42,818 bases of DNA from Kiritimatiellia bacterium (lineage in GTDB: Bacteria; Verrucomicrobiota; Kiritimatiellia; RFP12; UBA1067). The stretch's first letter is position 1; each line of letters begins with the position of its first letter. Both the position numbers and the translations under genes were made by a program. The stretch is from the NCBI GenBank assembly GCA_017406465.1, contig JAFQYM010000008.1, positions 1 through 42,818 on the forward strand, given 5' to 3'. Below, piece by piece: positions 23,001-31,674 of the stretch. The notes beneath the pieces are model-generated. The model saw only the letters and a list, made by a program, of their open reading frames with translations, was not told the DNA's origin and ran no database searches.

Positions 23001-23624
23001 ATGAAAGTACTGCTCATCAACGGTAGTCCGCGTGAAAACGGCAACACGGCGCGAGCGCTCAAGGAAGTCGCCGACATCCTCGCTGCCGAGGGAATCGAGA
23101 CCGAGACCGTCTGGATCGGCAAGAAGCCGGTGCGCGGCTGCTGCGCTTGCTACCAGTGCATCCAGAAGTCGCTCGGACACTGCATCTTCGACGACGACAT
23201 CGCCAACCGTATCATCGAGAAGCTTCCGACGGCTGATGCTTTCGTGGTAGGTGCGCCCACCTACTACGGCCAACCCAACGGCGCATTCCTTGCCGTGTGG
23301 CAGCGTGTCTGCTTCGCGGGTGGGGCGCACGTCAAGACGAAGCCCGCCGCCTCCGTCGCGGTGTGCCGGCGCGGTGGCTCGACAGCGGCGTTTCAGTGCA
23401 TGAACATGCCCTTTGAGATGTTGAACTGCCCGGTCGTCACGTCGCAGTACTGGAACGTCGTGTTTGGACGCGACGAGGGCGAGTGCGAACGCGACACTGA
23501 GGGGATGCAGACTATGCGTACGCTCGGCCGCAACATGGCGTGGCTTCTCAAAAACCTCAAACGTGGCGACGCCATTCCTCGTCCCGTGGATGAACCTTGG
23601 CAGCCCATGCACTTCATAAGGTAA
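23001..23624 (+). CDS. Flavodoxin-like NAD(P)H-dependent FMN reductase / iron-sulfur flavoprotein
   Basis: The 207-residue protein begins MKVLLINGSPRENGNTARAL, the FMN phosphate loop, followed by GCCACYQCIQKSLGHCIFDDD, a Cys cluster as in iron-sulfur flavoproteins, and VVGAPTYYGQPNGAFLAVWQR, the flavin isoalloxazine loop. It would use NAD(P)H and FMN for electron transfer in the cytoplasm. ATG 23001 has AAAGGA 9 nt upstream. The stop is 4 nt from the next radical SAM gene, which may receive its electrons; that link is only positional. Confidence 0.85.
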   Translation: MKVLLINGSPRENGNTARALKEVADILAAEGIETETVWIGKKPVRGCCACYQCIQKSLGHCIFDDDIANRIIEKLPTADAFVVGAPTYYGQPNGAFLAVWQRVCFAGGAHVKTKPAASVAVCRRGGSTAAFQCMNMPFEMLNCPVVTSQYWNVVFGRDEGECERDTEGMQTMRTLGRNMAWLLKNLKRGDAIPRPVDEPWQPMHFIR

Positions 23625-23628
23625 CGGC

Positions 23629-24264
23629 ATGACGATCACATATCAGGTCAAGGATTCGGTATACGTAAACCTCACTAACCGCTGTCCCTGCGCTTGCACA
23701 TTCTGTTTGCGCAACAATGCGGACTCGGTGTACGGCTCGCCGTCGCTGTGGCTTGAGCGCGAGCCGACAATAGACGAGGTCGTCGCCTCCCTTGAGTCCT
23801 GGGACTGGGAGCGCTTTGGCGAGTGCGTGTTCTGCGGCTACGGTGAGCCGACCGAACGTCTTGATGTGCTTCTCGCCGCCGCTGCGCACATGAAAGCCGC
23901 TCATCCGAATGTCCGTATCCGCGTCAATACCAATGGACTTTCCGATCTTATCGCGGGCGAACCCACGGCGCGGCGTTTCGCGGGCAAGGTTGACTGCATC
24001 TCGATATCGCTAAACACGGACGATCCCGCCGAGTATCTTGCCGTATGCAGGCCGCATTTCGGAGAGGCCGCATATCCGGCCATGCTTCGCTTTGCGGAGG
24101 AGGCCGCACGATATGTCCCTGAGGTGGTCATGACGGTGGTTGGCGAGCCCGTCACTTCTGTGGAGAAGCAGGAGCGTTGCAGGGCCATTGCAACACGTCT
24201 GGGAGCTCGTCTTCGCGTCAGGCGCTATGAGCCAGGCATCGTCACGGCCAAGATCGACGAGTAG
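23629..24264 (+). CDS. Radical SAM protein, TatD-associated type
   Basis: The 211-residue protein opens YQVKDSVYVNLTNRCPCACTFCLRN, with the C-x3-C-x2-C cluster motif, and VFCGYGEPTERLDVL, the GEP SAM-binding motif. Short length and opening match the TatD-linked radical SAM family as I recall it. Members are often near or fused to a TatD nuclease; none is present here. The start is 4 nt after the flavoprotein gene. Past the TAG stop the same frame stays open for 21 more sensible codons (HDKILHLDSLPFQFDP) up to TGA 24330, so the C-terminus may be cut by a nonsense change. Confidence 0.85.
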   Translation: MTITYQVKDSVYVNLTNRCPCACTFCLRNNADSVYGSPSLWLEREPTIDEVVASLESWDWERFGECVFCGYGEPTERLDVLLAAAAHMKAAHPNVRIRVNTNGLSDLIAGEPTARRFAGKVDCISISLNTDDPAEYLAVCRPHFGEAAYPAMLRFAEEAARYVPEVVMTVVGEPVTSVEKQERCRAIATRLGARLRVRRYEPGIVTAKIDE

Positions 24265-24382
24265 AAGACGGACGCGGCCCACGACAAGATCCTCCACCTT
24301 GACAGCTTGCCTTTCCAATTTGACCCATGAGATTGTACAACTTCCCTTGATAATTCGATAGCGGGTGCTGCATAGGTGCGCA

Positions 24383-24396
24383 TATAATGATATAAT
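24383..24396 (+). promoter_or_regulatory. Tandem -10 boxes upstream of the GH43-GH106 gene
   Basis: Two TATAAT words, 24383-24388 and 24391-24396, overlap by phase. The ATG at 24407 lies 10 nt after the second box, the ATG at 24422 lies 25 nt after it. The nearer start would be almost leaderless; no ribosome binding site precedes either. Confidence 0.55.
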
Positions 24397-24406
24397 AGGT
24401 GTGCCT

Positions 24407-27400
24407 ATGAAAAACAGTCATATGAAACTTTGTGTCTTGTCATTCACCATGATCGCGGCACTTGCGGGTGTCTGCACGGAGGCGCCAAAGCCGCTTTTGC
24501 CGGGCTTCCATCCCGATCCCAGCGTGTGCCTTGGGCACGACGGCGCGTATTACCTCGTTACGTCGACTTTCATGTGGCGGCCGGGGCTGCCTATCTACCG
24601 CAGTGAGAACTTCCGCGATTGGTCGTTCGCAGGCCATGCCCTCGGGCCGCAATACACGAGCGTTGACTCCAATGCGGAGGGCTGCGGGCCGCTCAGCGGC
24701 GACGACGGGGTCTGGGCGCCGACGATCAGGTTTCGCCATGGAACATACTATATCGCGTTCACGTATTCCGGGAACGGCTTCAGGAACTACCTGACCACGG
24801 CGAAGGACCCCGCCGGACCGTGGACGGAACCAGTCCACGTCGAAGGTGCGGACGGAGGCATTGACCCGAGCATCTTCTTCGACGATGACGGCAAGGCGTA
24901 CTGGACCCAGAACGTGCCCGCAAGGGAGGGAAAGTGGGTCGGCCACAATGAGATATTTGTGCAGGAGATCGACCTCGCGGCTTGCAAGCTTGTCGGGCGC
25001 AGGGAGTACATATCCTGCGGTGTCTTCCCGAAGGCGGAATATACGGAGGGCCCTCACATCTACAAGATCCACGGCGAATATGTGCTGCTACATGCCGAAG
25101 GCGGCACGGGTTTCTACCATGCGGAGACAGCCAAGAAGTCAAAGAGCGTGTGGGGACCTTACGAGCCCATGCGCACCAATCCGCTCGTCACGCGCCGCGA
25201 TCGCGGTGCGGGAAGCCCCCTGCAGGCGACCGGCCACGCAGACATCGTCAAGATGAAAGACGGCGGCGATGATGACTACTACGCCGTGTTTCTCGGCAAG
25301 CGGCCTCTTGGTGAGGATCGTCGCGTGTTGCTTGGCCGTGAGACGTTTGCCTGCCCCGCTAGGTGGCGCGACGGCGACCTCGTGTTTCTGCACGAACAGT
25401 TGATTGCGGGAAACGTCGTTGAAAGCAAGGGAACTTGCGTGGTGGCCGATGGCGTTTTCGTCCGCCGCGTGACTGGCCTTGCCTTTGACGAAACCGTTGT
25501 CGCCGGCGAGGGTGAGTCGATGATTCTCTGGCGAGGCAAGGAGGGCAACATCCAGCTCGCTGGCCCAGGCGAATTGCGCATGGTGTCAGAGGACGGCCTT
25601 TCCGTGAAGTGTTACAAGAATGGAGCGTTTGTCAAGGAAGTCGACACCAAGATCGTTTCCGATGGCCAAACGGCAAACTGCTTCAACGGTCTTGGCGTAG
25701 GTAAGGTGAAGTCAGCGCCGAATCGCACACTGTCTTTCTTCTGGCCTGAGCCGACAAGGGAGATGAAACCCTGGGCCTACAATTGGTGGATGGGCTCCGC
25801 GGTCGACAAGGCCGGGCTTGAGTATCAGTGCCGCGAGCTTGCCGACAAGGGCTTTGGCGGCTTCCACGTGATTCCGATCTATGGCGCGAAGGGTGGCTAC
25901 GAGAAAAATTGGAAACCGCTTCTTTCCCCTCAGTGGATCGAGGCGTGGAACTTGGCGGCAGGGCTTGCAGGTCATTACGGGCTTGGCATCGACCTCACGA
26001 TGGGGGCTGGGTGGTGCTTCGGGGGGCCGTGGATCGACAAGGAGCACGCGGCGAGCTCGGGGATGAAGGTGAAGCGCGCCGGGCTTGGCGGCGAGGGCTA
26101 CATGCTCGATCCGTTCGACCCAGAGGCAATGAAGCTTCATGTCGCGCAGTACGACAAGTGGTTTGGCAAGGCGGCGCAGAGCGTGACGTGCGACGGCCTT
26201 GCTTCTGCGGACGCGGACATCCTCGTCGCGATGCCTCCGCGTGCCTTCTACCATGACAGCTACGAATACTACGGCGCAAAGCCGAAGAATGGTGGCGATG
26301 TTGACGAGTCGCAGCTTGCGTGCTTCAAGGTTTGGACGGACTGGTGCTGTGAGAACGGGTACTTGACGCGCAACGAGGCGCACGGTGCGCCCTCTAACTG
26401 GCTTGACTTCTATGCGCTTGCCGACATCCCGGAGACCGAGATGTTCGGCAAGAACGACCGTGACATCCTGATCTCGAAATTCGCCTCGTCCGCCGCGCAT
26501 GTGAAGGGGACGAAGCTTGTTTCATCCGAAAGTTGCACATGGATCGACGAGCACTTCTCCGAGCGTCCGCAGGAAATCAAGATGTTCCTCGACCGGCTTT
26601 TCCTCTCTGGCGTGAACCATGTATTCTTCCACGGCTGTTGCTACTCGCCTGTAGAAGCCGTCTGGCCTGGCTGGTGCTTCTACGCGTCTATAGAGATGAA
26701 CCCAAGGAACCCGATATGGCGCGAAATGGGGGCGATGAACAAGTATGTGACGCGGTGCCAGTCTCTCTTCCAGACGTGGACGCCCGACAACGATCTTGCG
26801 ATCCTGTGGGATCCGACGAGTTTCCGCGAGAAGCACAAGGGTGAAGTCGCGCAAATGACTGTCCATAATCGCGAATGGTTCTACGGCGAGAAGATCGGCA
26901 AGGTAGCGACGGAGCTGTACGAGGCGGGCTATGCGTTTGACTATGTTTCGCCGCGAATGGTGAAGGATGGACTTGCGAAGAAGTATGCGGCGGTGGTTGA
27001 TCCAGAAAAGTGGAGTGATTCTCGCGCAGAGACGCTGAGACACGGAGAAGAGGTCCTGAAGGGGGTTAGACGAATGCCGTTTGATGCGAAGTCGGGGCTG
27101 TTGGCGACGCGGTGGAAGAAGGACGGCGAGACGGCGTACTTCGTCGTAAACACAGGAACGGTCGCTCGCGTCGTTGCGACAGGCGGCAAGCCGTATGGCG
27201 TTATGAACCCAATGTCGGGCGATATCGAACCCAATCGGTGCGAGCCCGTCGAAATCGCACCCGGTCACTCGTTATTCATTGTTGCCTATTCGCCTGACCA
27301 CAACTTCTTCGCAACTCCCCCACTCCCCCACTCCTCCACTCCCTCACTCCACAACTCGCCAATCGCCGGGCCATGGGAGGTTTCCCCGATCTGCGGAGGG

Positions 27401-27823
27401 CCCGCGCTTCCTGCGCCGCGCAAGCTCGATGCGCTTGTCGGTTGGGAGACGTTCGACGAGTTCTTCTCGGGGACGATGCTCTACAAGACGGAGTTCGACG
27501 CGTCAGAGGGAACTTCGCTATCCCTTGGCGAAGTGCGTGAAATCGCGCGCGTGAAGCTCAACGGGCGCGATCTCGGCGTCAGGTTTATGCCGCCCTACGA
27601 CTTTCCCATTCCGGCGGGAGTCCTCAAGGAGAAGGGCAACGTCCTCGAGGTCGAGGTCACGAACCTCGGCTCCAACCGGCTCAGGTGGAACGACTTGAAC
27701 AAGGTCGACTGGAAATACTTCACCGACATAAACATGGTAGACATGAACTACCAGAAACTCGACGCTTCCAAGCGCCCGGTGCTGAAATCGGGGCTCGTCG
27801 GGCCAGTAGCAATCGCCCGTTAA
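24407..27823 (+). CDS. Secreted GH43-GH106 fusion glycoside hydrolase
   Basis: The 1138-residue protein has a signal peptide (about residues 6-23). The first domain (about 25-330) is GH43: FHPDPSV with Asp37, GGIDPSIFFDDDGKAYW with Asp153, and YTEGPHIYK with Glu214 give the catalytic triad of xylosidases and arabinofuranosidases. After a linker, residues about 440-1135 resemble GH106 alpha-L-rhamnosidases: MKPWAYNWWMGSAVD, GGFHVIPIYGAKGGYE, and late jelly-roll parts with LNGRDLGV and NVLEVEVTNLGSNRLR. It would trim plant side chains carrying xylose or arabinose and rhamnose, outside the cell or in the periplasm. Two short tandem arrays are inserted in frame (27021 and 27314). ATG 24422 is an alternative start. 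uxaB lies further downstream. Confidence 0.82.
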   Translation: MKNSHMKLCVLSFTMIAALAGVCTEAPKPLLPGFHPDPSVCLGHDGAYYLVTSTFMWRPGLPIYRSENFRDWSFAGHALGPQYTSVDSNAEGCGPLSGDDGVWAPTIRFRHGTYYIAFTYSGNGFRNYLTTAKDPAGPWTEPVHVEGADGGIDPSIFFDDDGKAYWTQNVPAREGKWVGHNEIFVQEIDLAACKLVGRREYISCGVFPKAEYTEGPHIYKIHGEYVLLHAEGGTGFYHAETAKKSKSVWGPYEPMRTNPLVTRRDRGAGSPLQATGHADIVKMKDGGDDDYYAVFLGKRPLGEDRRVLLGRETFACPARWRDGDLVFLHEQLIAGNVVESKGTCVVADGVFVRRVTGLAFDETVVAGEGESMILWRGKEGNIQLAGPGELRMVSEDGLSVKCYKNGAFVKEVDTKIVSDGQTANCFNGLGVGKVKSAPNRTLSFFWPEPTREMKPWAYNWWMGSAVDKAGLEYQCRELADKGFGGFHVIPIYGAKGGYEKNWKPLLSPQWIEAWNLAAGLAGHYGLGIDLTMGAGWCFGGPWIDKEHAASSGMKVKRAGLGGEGYMLDPFDPEAMKLHVAQYDKWFGKAAQSVTCDGLASADADILVAMPPRAFYHDSYEYYGAKPKNGGDVDESQLACFKVWTDWCCENGYLTRNEAHGAPSNWLDFYALADIPETEMFGKNDRDILISKFASSAAHVKGTKLVSSESCTWIDEHFSERPQEIKMFLDRLFLSGVNHVFFHGCCYSPVEAVWPGWCFYASIEMNPRNPIWREMGAMNKYVTRCQSLFQTWTPDNDLAILWDPTSFREKHKGEVAQMTVHNREWFYGEKIGKVATELYEAGYAFDYVSPRMVKDGLAKKYAAVVDPEKWSDSRAETLRHGEEVLKGVRRMPFDAKSGLLATRWKKDGETAYFVVNTGTVARVVATGGKPYGVMNPMSGDIEPNRCEPVEIAPGHSLFIVAYSPDHNFFATPPLPHSSTPSLHNSPIAGPWEVSPICGGPALPAPRKLDALVGWETFDEFFSGTMLYKTEFDASEGTSLSLGEVREIARVKLNGRDLGVRFMPPYDFPIPAGVLKEKGNVLEVEVTNLGSNRLRWNDLNKVDWKYFTDINMVDMNYQKLDASKRPVLKSGLVGPVAIAR
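27021..27049. repeat. CTCTGCG-family array inside the GH106 coding region (minus orientation)
   Basis: On the minus strand this reads CTCCGTGT, CTCAGCGT, CTCTGCGC, octamers of the same family as the array at 10541. In the + frame it encodes part of RAETLRHGEEV, so the array is tolerated within the protein. Confidence 0.75.
27314..27353. repeat. Octanucleotide array, ACTCCCCC x5, inside the GH106 coding region
   Basis: Five 8-bp units (ACTCCCCC twice, ACTCCTCC, ACTCCCTC, ACTCCACA) are read in frame as a Pro/Ser/His-rich linker (TPPLPHSSTPSLHNS) between the catalytic part and the C-terminal beta domain. The composition is unlike the flanking protein, suggesting insertion or expansion. Confidence 0.88.
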
Positions 27824-27847
27824 GCGCATTGCCTTTCACCGATGAAA

Positions 27848-27858
27848 TAGTGTATAAT
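27848..27858 (+). promoter_or_regulatory. -10 promoter for ettA
   Basis: TATAAT at 27853-27858 (in TAGTG-TATAAT context) lies 30 nt after the GH gene stop. The resulting leader would consist mostly of the octamer array at 27868-27907 and has no ribosome binding site. Confidence 0.5.
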
Positions 27859-27867
27859 TCCCGCAAC

Positions 27868-27907
27868 TTTTCAACATTTCAACATTTCAACCTTTCAACT
27901 TTTCAAC
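27868..27907. repeat. Octanucleotide array, NTTTCAAC x5, in the ettA leader
   Basis: Five 8-bp units (TTTTCAAC, ATTTCAAC, ATTTCAAC, CTTTCAAC, TTTTCAAC) fill the space between the ettA -10 and its ATG at 27913. A change in unit number would move the start codon relative to the promoter by 8 nt. Confidence 0.92.
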
Positions 27908-27912
27908 TTTTT

Positions 27913-29517
27913 ATGGCAGGCGAATACCAGTTCAGTTTAATCGACGTCACGAAGCAGGTCGGCACCAAGACGATTCTGAAGGATGTCAACCTCTCATTCT
28001 TCTATGGTGCGCACATCGGCGTCATCGGCGCAAACGGCGCGGGCAAGTCGTCGCTCCTCAAGATACTCGCGGGTCTCGACACCGATCTCATGGGGACGGT
28101 GCAGGTCGCGAAGGGGACGAAGGTCGGTTATCTCCCGCAGGAGCCGGAGCTCGATGACTCAAAGACCGTCCTTGAAACGGTTATGGAAGGCGTCGCGGAC
28201 GCGCAGGCGATGGTGACGCGCTACGAGGATCTTTGCTGCGAGCTCGACGACCCGAAGGCCGCCGCCGAGATGGAGCGGCTTCAGGCGATCATCGACGCGA
28301 ACGACTACTGGAACCTTGAGAACCTCGTCGAACGGCGCATGGCGGATCTCGGCTGCCCCGATGGGTCGAAGCAAGTCGGCGTCCTCTCGGGCGGTGAGCG
28401 CCGTCGTGTCGCGATTACGCGGCTTCTCCTCTCGAACCCCGACGTCCTTCTTCTCGACGAGCCGACGAACCACCTCGACGCCGAGACTACCTTCCGCCTC
28501 GAGGCGTACTTGAAGGAGTTCAAGGGAACGCTTATCGTCGTCACTCACGACCGCTACTTCCTCTCCGACGTCACCGAGTGGATCCTCGAGCTCGACCACG
28601 GCATCTGCTACCCCTACAAGGGCAACTACGAAGAATGGCTCAAGCAGAAAGAGGCGATGCTCGCGCGCGAGGCGAAGGTCGAGAAGTCGAGGCAGAAGCT
28701 TCTCGAAAACGAACTCAAGTGGATCCAGACGAACCCTTCGGGCCGCCACGCGAAGGCCAAGGCTCGTGTTGAGCGCTATGAGGAACTGCAGAAGCAGGAG
28801 GTGTCGACGCGCGAGGACGATCTCGTCATCCGCATCCCGCCGGGCCCACGTCTCGGCGACCTCGTCGTCCGCGCAGAGCACGTCAAGATGGCGTTCGGCG
28901 ACCAGGTGCTTTACTCTGATCTCAACTTCGACCTGCCGCGCGGCGGCATAGTCGGCGTTATCGGCGCGAACGGCGCGGGCAAGACGACGCTCTTCAAGCT
29001 CATCACGGGGCAGCTCAAGCCGGTGGAGGGCTCTTTCAAGGTCGGCGACACGGTGAAGCTCTCGTATGTCGACCAGACGAGAAGCGAGCTAAAGCCCGAC
29101 GAGACGGTATACGAGGCGATAACGGGCGGAGGCGAATTCGTCAAGCTCGCAGGCACCACCATGATGAACGGCCGCGCCTACTGCAGCCGCTTCAACTTCC
29201 GCGGCCCCGAGCAGCAGAAGAAAGTCGGCGTACTTTCTGGCGGCGAAAGGAACCGCGTCCACCTCGCGAAACTCCTCACGTCGGGCGGAAACCTCCTTCT
29301 CCTCGACGAACCAACAAACGACCTCGATGTCGCGACTCTTCGCTCCTTGGAAGAGGGTCTTCAGGACTTCGGCGGCTGCGTGATGGTTGTTTCGCACGAC
29401 CGCTGGTTCCTCGACCGAATCGCGACGCACATCCTCGCGTTCGAAGGGAAGGGCAAGACTACCTGGTTCGAGGGAAGCTACTCGGAGTACCACGAAGCGC
29501 TTGCAAAGCGCAAATGA
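27913..29517 (+). CDS. ettA: Energy-dependent translational throttle EttA (ABC-F ATPase)
   Basis: The 534-residue protein has two ABC ATPase domains without membrane segments. Domain 1: Walker A GANGAGKSS, signature LSGGERRRVA, Walker B VLLLDEPTNHLD. Domain 2: Walker A GANGAGKTT, signature LSGGERNRVH, Walker B LLLLDEPTNDLD. The inter-domain linker (EWLKQKEAMLAREAKVEKS) and PPGPRLGD, SHDRWFLDRIATHILAFEG are EttA-like throughout. EttA binds the ribosomal E site and gates the first peptide bond by ATP level. The C-terminus is shorter than in E. coli. ATG 27913 follows an octamer array instead of a Shine-Dalgarno sequence. Confidence 0.93.
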   Translation: MAGEYQFSLIDVTKQVGTKTILKDVNLSFFYGAHIGVIGANGAGKSSLLKILAGLDTDLMGTVQVAKGTKVGYLPQEPELDDSKTVLETVMEGVADAQAMVTRYEDLCCELDDPKAAAEMERLQAIIDANDYWNLENLVERRMADLGCPDGSKQVGVLSGGERRRVAITRLLLSNPDVLLLDEPTNHLDAETTFRLEAYLKEFKGTLIVVTHDRYFLSDVTEWILELDHGICYPYKGNYEEWLKQKEAMLAREAKVEKSRQKLLENELKWIQTNPSGRHAKAKARVERYEELQKQEVSTREDDLVIRIPPGPRLGDLVVRAEHVKMAFGDQVLYSDLNFDLPRGGIVGVIGANGAGKTTLFKLITGQLKPVEGSFKVGDTVKLSYVDQTRSELKPDETVYEAITGGGEFVKLAGTTMMNGRAYCSRFNFRGPEQQKKVGVLSGGERNRVHLAKLLTSGGNLLLLDEPTNDLDVATLRSLEEGLQDFGGCVMVVSHDRWFLDRIATHILAFEGKGKTTWFEGSYSEYHEALAKRK

Positions 29518-29568
29518 CGCGGAGCGAGAATCTACTACAATCTTTTCACGCAGCAAAAAAGGAATAAG

Positions 29569-30711
29569 ATGGAAACCAAGATACTGCAGTTTGGAGAGGG
29601 GAACTTCCTCAGGTGCTTCATCGACTGGATGGTGCAGAAGATGAATGACAAGGCCGGCTTCGACGGCGCGGTCCAGATAATCCAGCCGATCGGCGACGAG
29701 CTTTGCATGCCGTCCAAGATCCTGAACGACCGCGGCGGAAAGTATCACACGTGCCTGCGCGGCGTCATTGGCGGGAAGACGGTCGAGGAGATCGAGGAGA
29801 TTTCCTGCGTCAAGGGCGTAGACATGTGGCAAAATCTCGACAAGTACGCGACTCTCCCCTCGCTCCGCTTCGTCGTCTCCAACACGACAGAGGCGGGCAT
29901 TCAGTACGTAAAGGACCAGAATACATTCCCTGCAAAGGTTCTCAGGCTTCTCAAGGCGCGCTTCGCGGCGAAGCTTCCCGGCCTCGTCTTCATTCCGTGC
30001 GAACTTATCGAGCACAACGGCGACAACCTCAAGAAGTGCGTGCTCCAGCATCTTGCCGACGAGCCGGATGCCGCGCTTGGCGAGTGGATTGAGAAGGAAT
30101 GCGTCTTCTGCTCCACGCTTGTCGACCGCATCGTCGCGGGCCGTCCCGATCCCGAGTCCTCTGCGCGTTACGCCGAGCAGCTTGGCGAGAAGGACGATGT
30201 CCTCGTCTGCGGCGAGCCGTTCCACTTCTTCGTCGTCGAAACGCCCGTCGGCTTCGACCTTGAAAGCGAGCTTCCGCTCAAGGCGGCCGGTGTCAACGTC
30301 GTCTATACGCCCGACATGCAGCCCTACCGCACGCGCAAGGTGCGCTTCCTCAACGCGACCCACACGACGATGGTGTACCGCGGGCTCGAGAAGGGCTTCA
30401 CCGAGGTCGCGCAGTGCATCGCAGACCCCGAGTTCAACAAGTTCGTCCGCCAGGTGATCTTCGACGAAATCTTCCCGACGGTGAACCTTCCCGATGCGGA
30501 GAAGAAGGAATACGCCGAGAGCGTCCTCGAACGCTTCGCCAATCCCTTCGCCCACCACCAGCTCAAGTCCATCGCGCTCAACACGATCGCGAAATGGAAG
30601 ACGCGGTGCCTCCCGGTCGTCTGTGACTACTATAAGCTCTACGGCAAGCTCCCGAGCGCGATGATCGAGGGCTACGAGGCCATTGCCCGCCACTACGACG
30701 CTGCGAAGTAA
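29569..30711 (+). CDS. uxaB: Tagaturonate reductase (mannitol dehydrogenase family)
   Basis: The 380-residue protein follows UxaB closely: ILQFGEGNFLRCFIDWMVQ, FVVSNTTEAGI, IPCELIEHNGDNL, FCSTLVDRIVAGRP, CGEPFHFFVVE, RKVRFLNATHTTMV and the Lys-x4-Asn-x2-His catalytic region within it. The family interconverts tagaturonate and altronate with NADH in galacturonate catabolism. It is about 100 residues shorter than E. coli UxaB at the C-terminus, after HHQLKSIALNTIAKWKTR. AAAAAGGAA lies about 5 nt upstream of the ATG, and TACAAT at 29536 may be its -10. No uxaA or uxaC lies near. With the GH43-GH106 enzyme it points to pectin use. Confidence 0.85.
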   Translation: METKILQFGEGNFLRCFIDWMVQKMNDKAGFDGAVQIIQPIGDELCMPSKILNDRGGKYHTCLRGVIGGKTVEEIEEISCVKGVDMWQNLDKYATLPSLRFVVSNTTEAGIQYVKDQNTFPAKVLRLLKARFAAKLPGLVFIPCELIEHNGDNLKKCVLQHLADEPDAALGEWIEKECVFCSTLVDRIVAGRPDPESSARYAEQLGEKDDVLVCGEPFHFFVVETPVGFDLESELPLKAAGVNVVYTPDMQPYRTRKVRFLNATHTTMVYRGLEKGFTEVAQCIADPEFNKFVRQVIFDEIFPTVNLPDAEKKEYAESVLERFANPFAHHQLKSIALNTIAKWKTRCLPVVCDYYKLYGKLPSAMIEGYEAIARHYDAAK

Positions 30712-30726
30712 CTGGTTTCTGCCGTC

Positions 30727-31617
30727 ATGAAAGGCGGGCACGGATTCGAGACGAGGGTTTACCTCCTGGACGTGACCGACCGGTGCCCAAACCGCCGGTC
30801 GATGCAGGAGCTCGTGGACGTGCTCGCGCGCTTCGGCTACAATGAATTCCGTCTATACGATACGGCGAAGGAACGGGAGGAAGCTCTTGATACGGCGAAG
30901 ACCGAGGCCTACTGCCGCATGCAGGGGATCGGCTTCAAGGTCGTGGGCGAGGATTATCGCCGCGAGATCGAGGCAGATGCGAAGACAGTAGTCGCGCCGA
31001 CGTTTGCCGCGCGTTCGCTTTGCGGGCGCATTGAGGAAATGCGCGAGGCGATGGAACGCGCCGAGGCCGTTGGCTCCGAACGCAAGGCGACGCGCTTCGT
31101 CGTGACGGACTTCTCCGACGGCTATGCGTGGCATCCGCTCTGCGTATCGCTTCCTGCGATCATCTTGGCTGGCAACATGATGACCGCGGGTCGCGTTGCG
31201 GCGAAGATGGATTTAGAGAAAGACCTTTGTTCGGTGATGGACCTCCCCGTTGGCGGGCTTCTCCAGAAGCTCGGCACGCTCTATCTCCGCGGTGGCGCGG
31301 TGAAGCCGGACTCTTCGGAGTATTTCAACATCCTGTCGGGTGACGTTGGCTATTCGCGTCACCCTGGGCTTACGCAGTTCGTTCTCGATGACGTCTCTGG
31401 CGTTGCGCGTGGCGTGAGGATCGCGCTCGAGCGCTGGGTCGACCGCAACGACTGGGCGAAGGAGATTTCCTACGCGGCGCTTCTCCTCGAATGTTCGTGC
31501 CATAGGCGCGACGAGCGGCGTCTTCGCGAGCTCCGTGACCTCCACGGGCACATCTGGCGCATGCGCTTTGAGCCTGAAGGACGCGTAGAATCGCTTGCGA
31601 AGCTGCCAAGATTCTGA
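30727..31617 (+). CDS. GH20-like protein lacking a recognisable catalytic core
   Basis: The 296-residue protein starts VYLLDVTDRCPNRRSMQELVDVLARFGYNEFRLYDTAKE, like the first barrel strand and helix of GH20-type beta-N-acetylhexosaminidase relatives (usually LD-V-S-R-x-x-V-P-T-x-x-T-L). From about residue 115, RFVVTDFSDGYAWHPLCVSLPAIILAGNMM resembles their barrel end (VTDWGD-G-x-W-x-P). The middle part, where the Asp-Glu pair should be, is replaced by about 50 residues without it, and the protein is roughly half family length. I infer a reduced, perhaps non-catalytic homolog; the family link rests on memory. It starts 15 nt after uxaB and probably shares its transcript. Confidence 0.45.
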   Translation: MKGGHGFETRVYLLDVTDRCPNRRSMQELVDVLARFGYNEFRLYDTAKEREEALDTAKTEAYCRMQGIGFKVVGEDYRREIEADAKTVVAPTFAARSLCGRIEEMREAMERAEAVGSERKATRFVVTDFSDGYAWHPLCVSLPAIILAGNMMTAGRVAAKMDLEKDLCSVMDLPVGGLLQKLGTLYLRGGAVKPDSSEYFNILSGDVGYSRHPGLTQFVLDDVSGVARGVRIALERWVDRNDWAKEISYAALLLECSCHRRDERRLRELRDLHGHIWRMRFEPEGRVESLAKLPRF

Positions 31618-31674
31618 AAAAGCGCCTAAAACCCCAAGGAATTGTGTTTCGTTTACGGGCTGTCTACAACCTGT

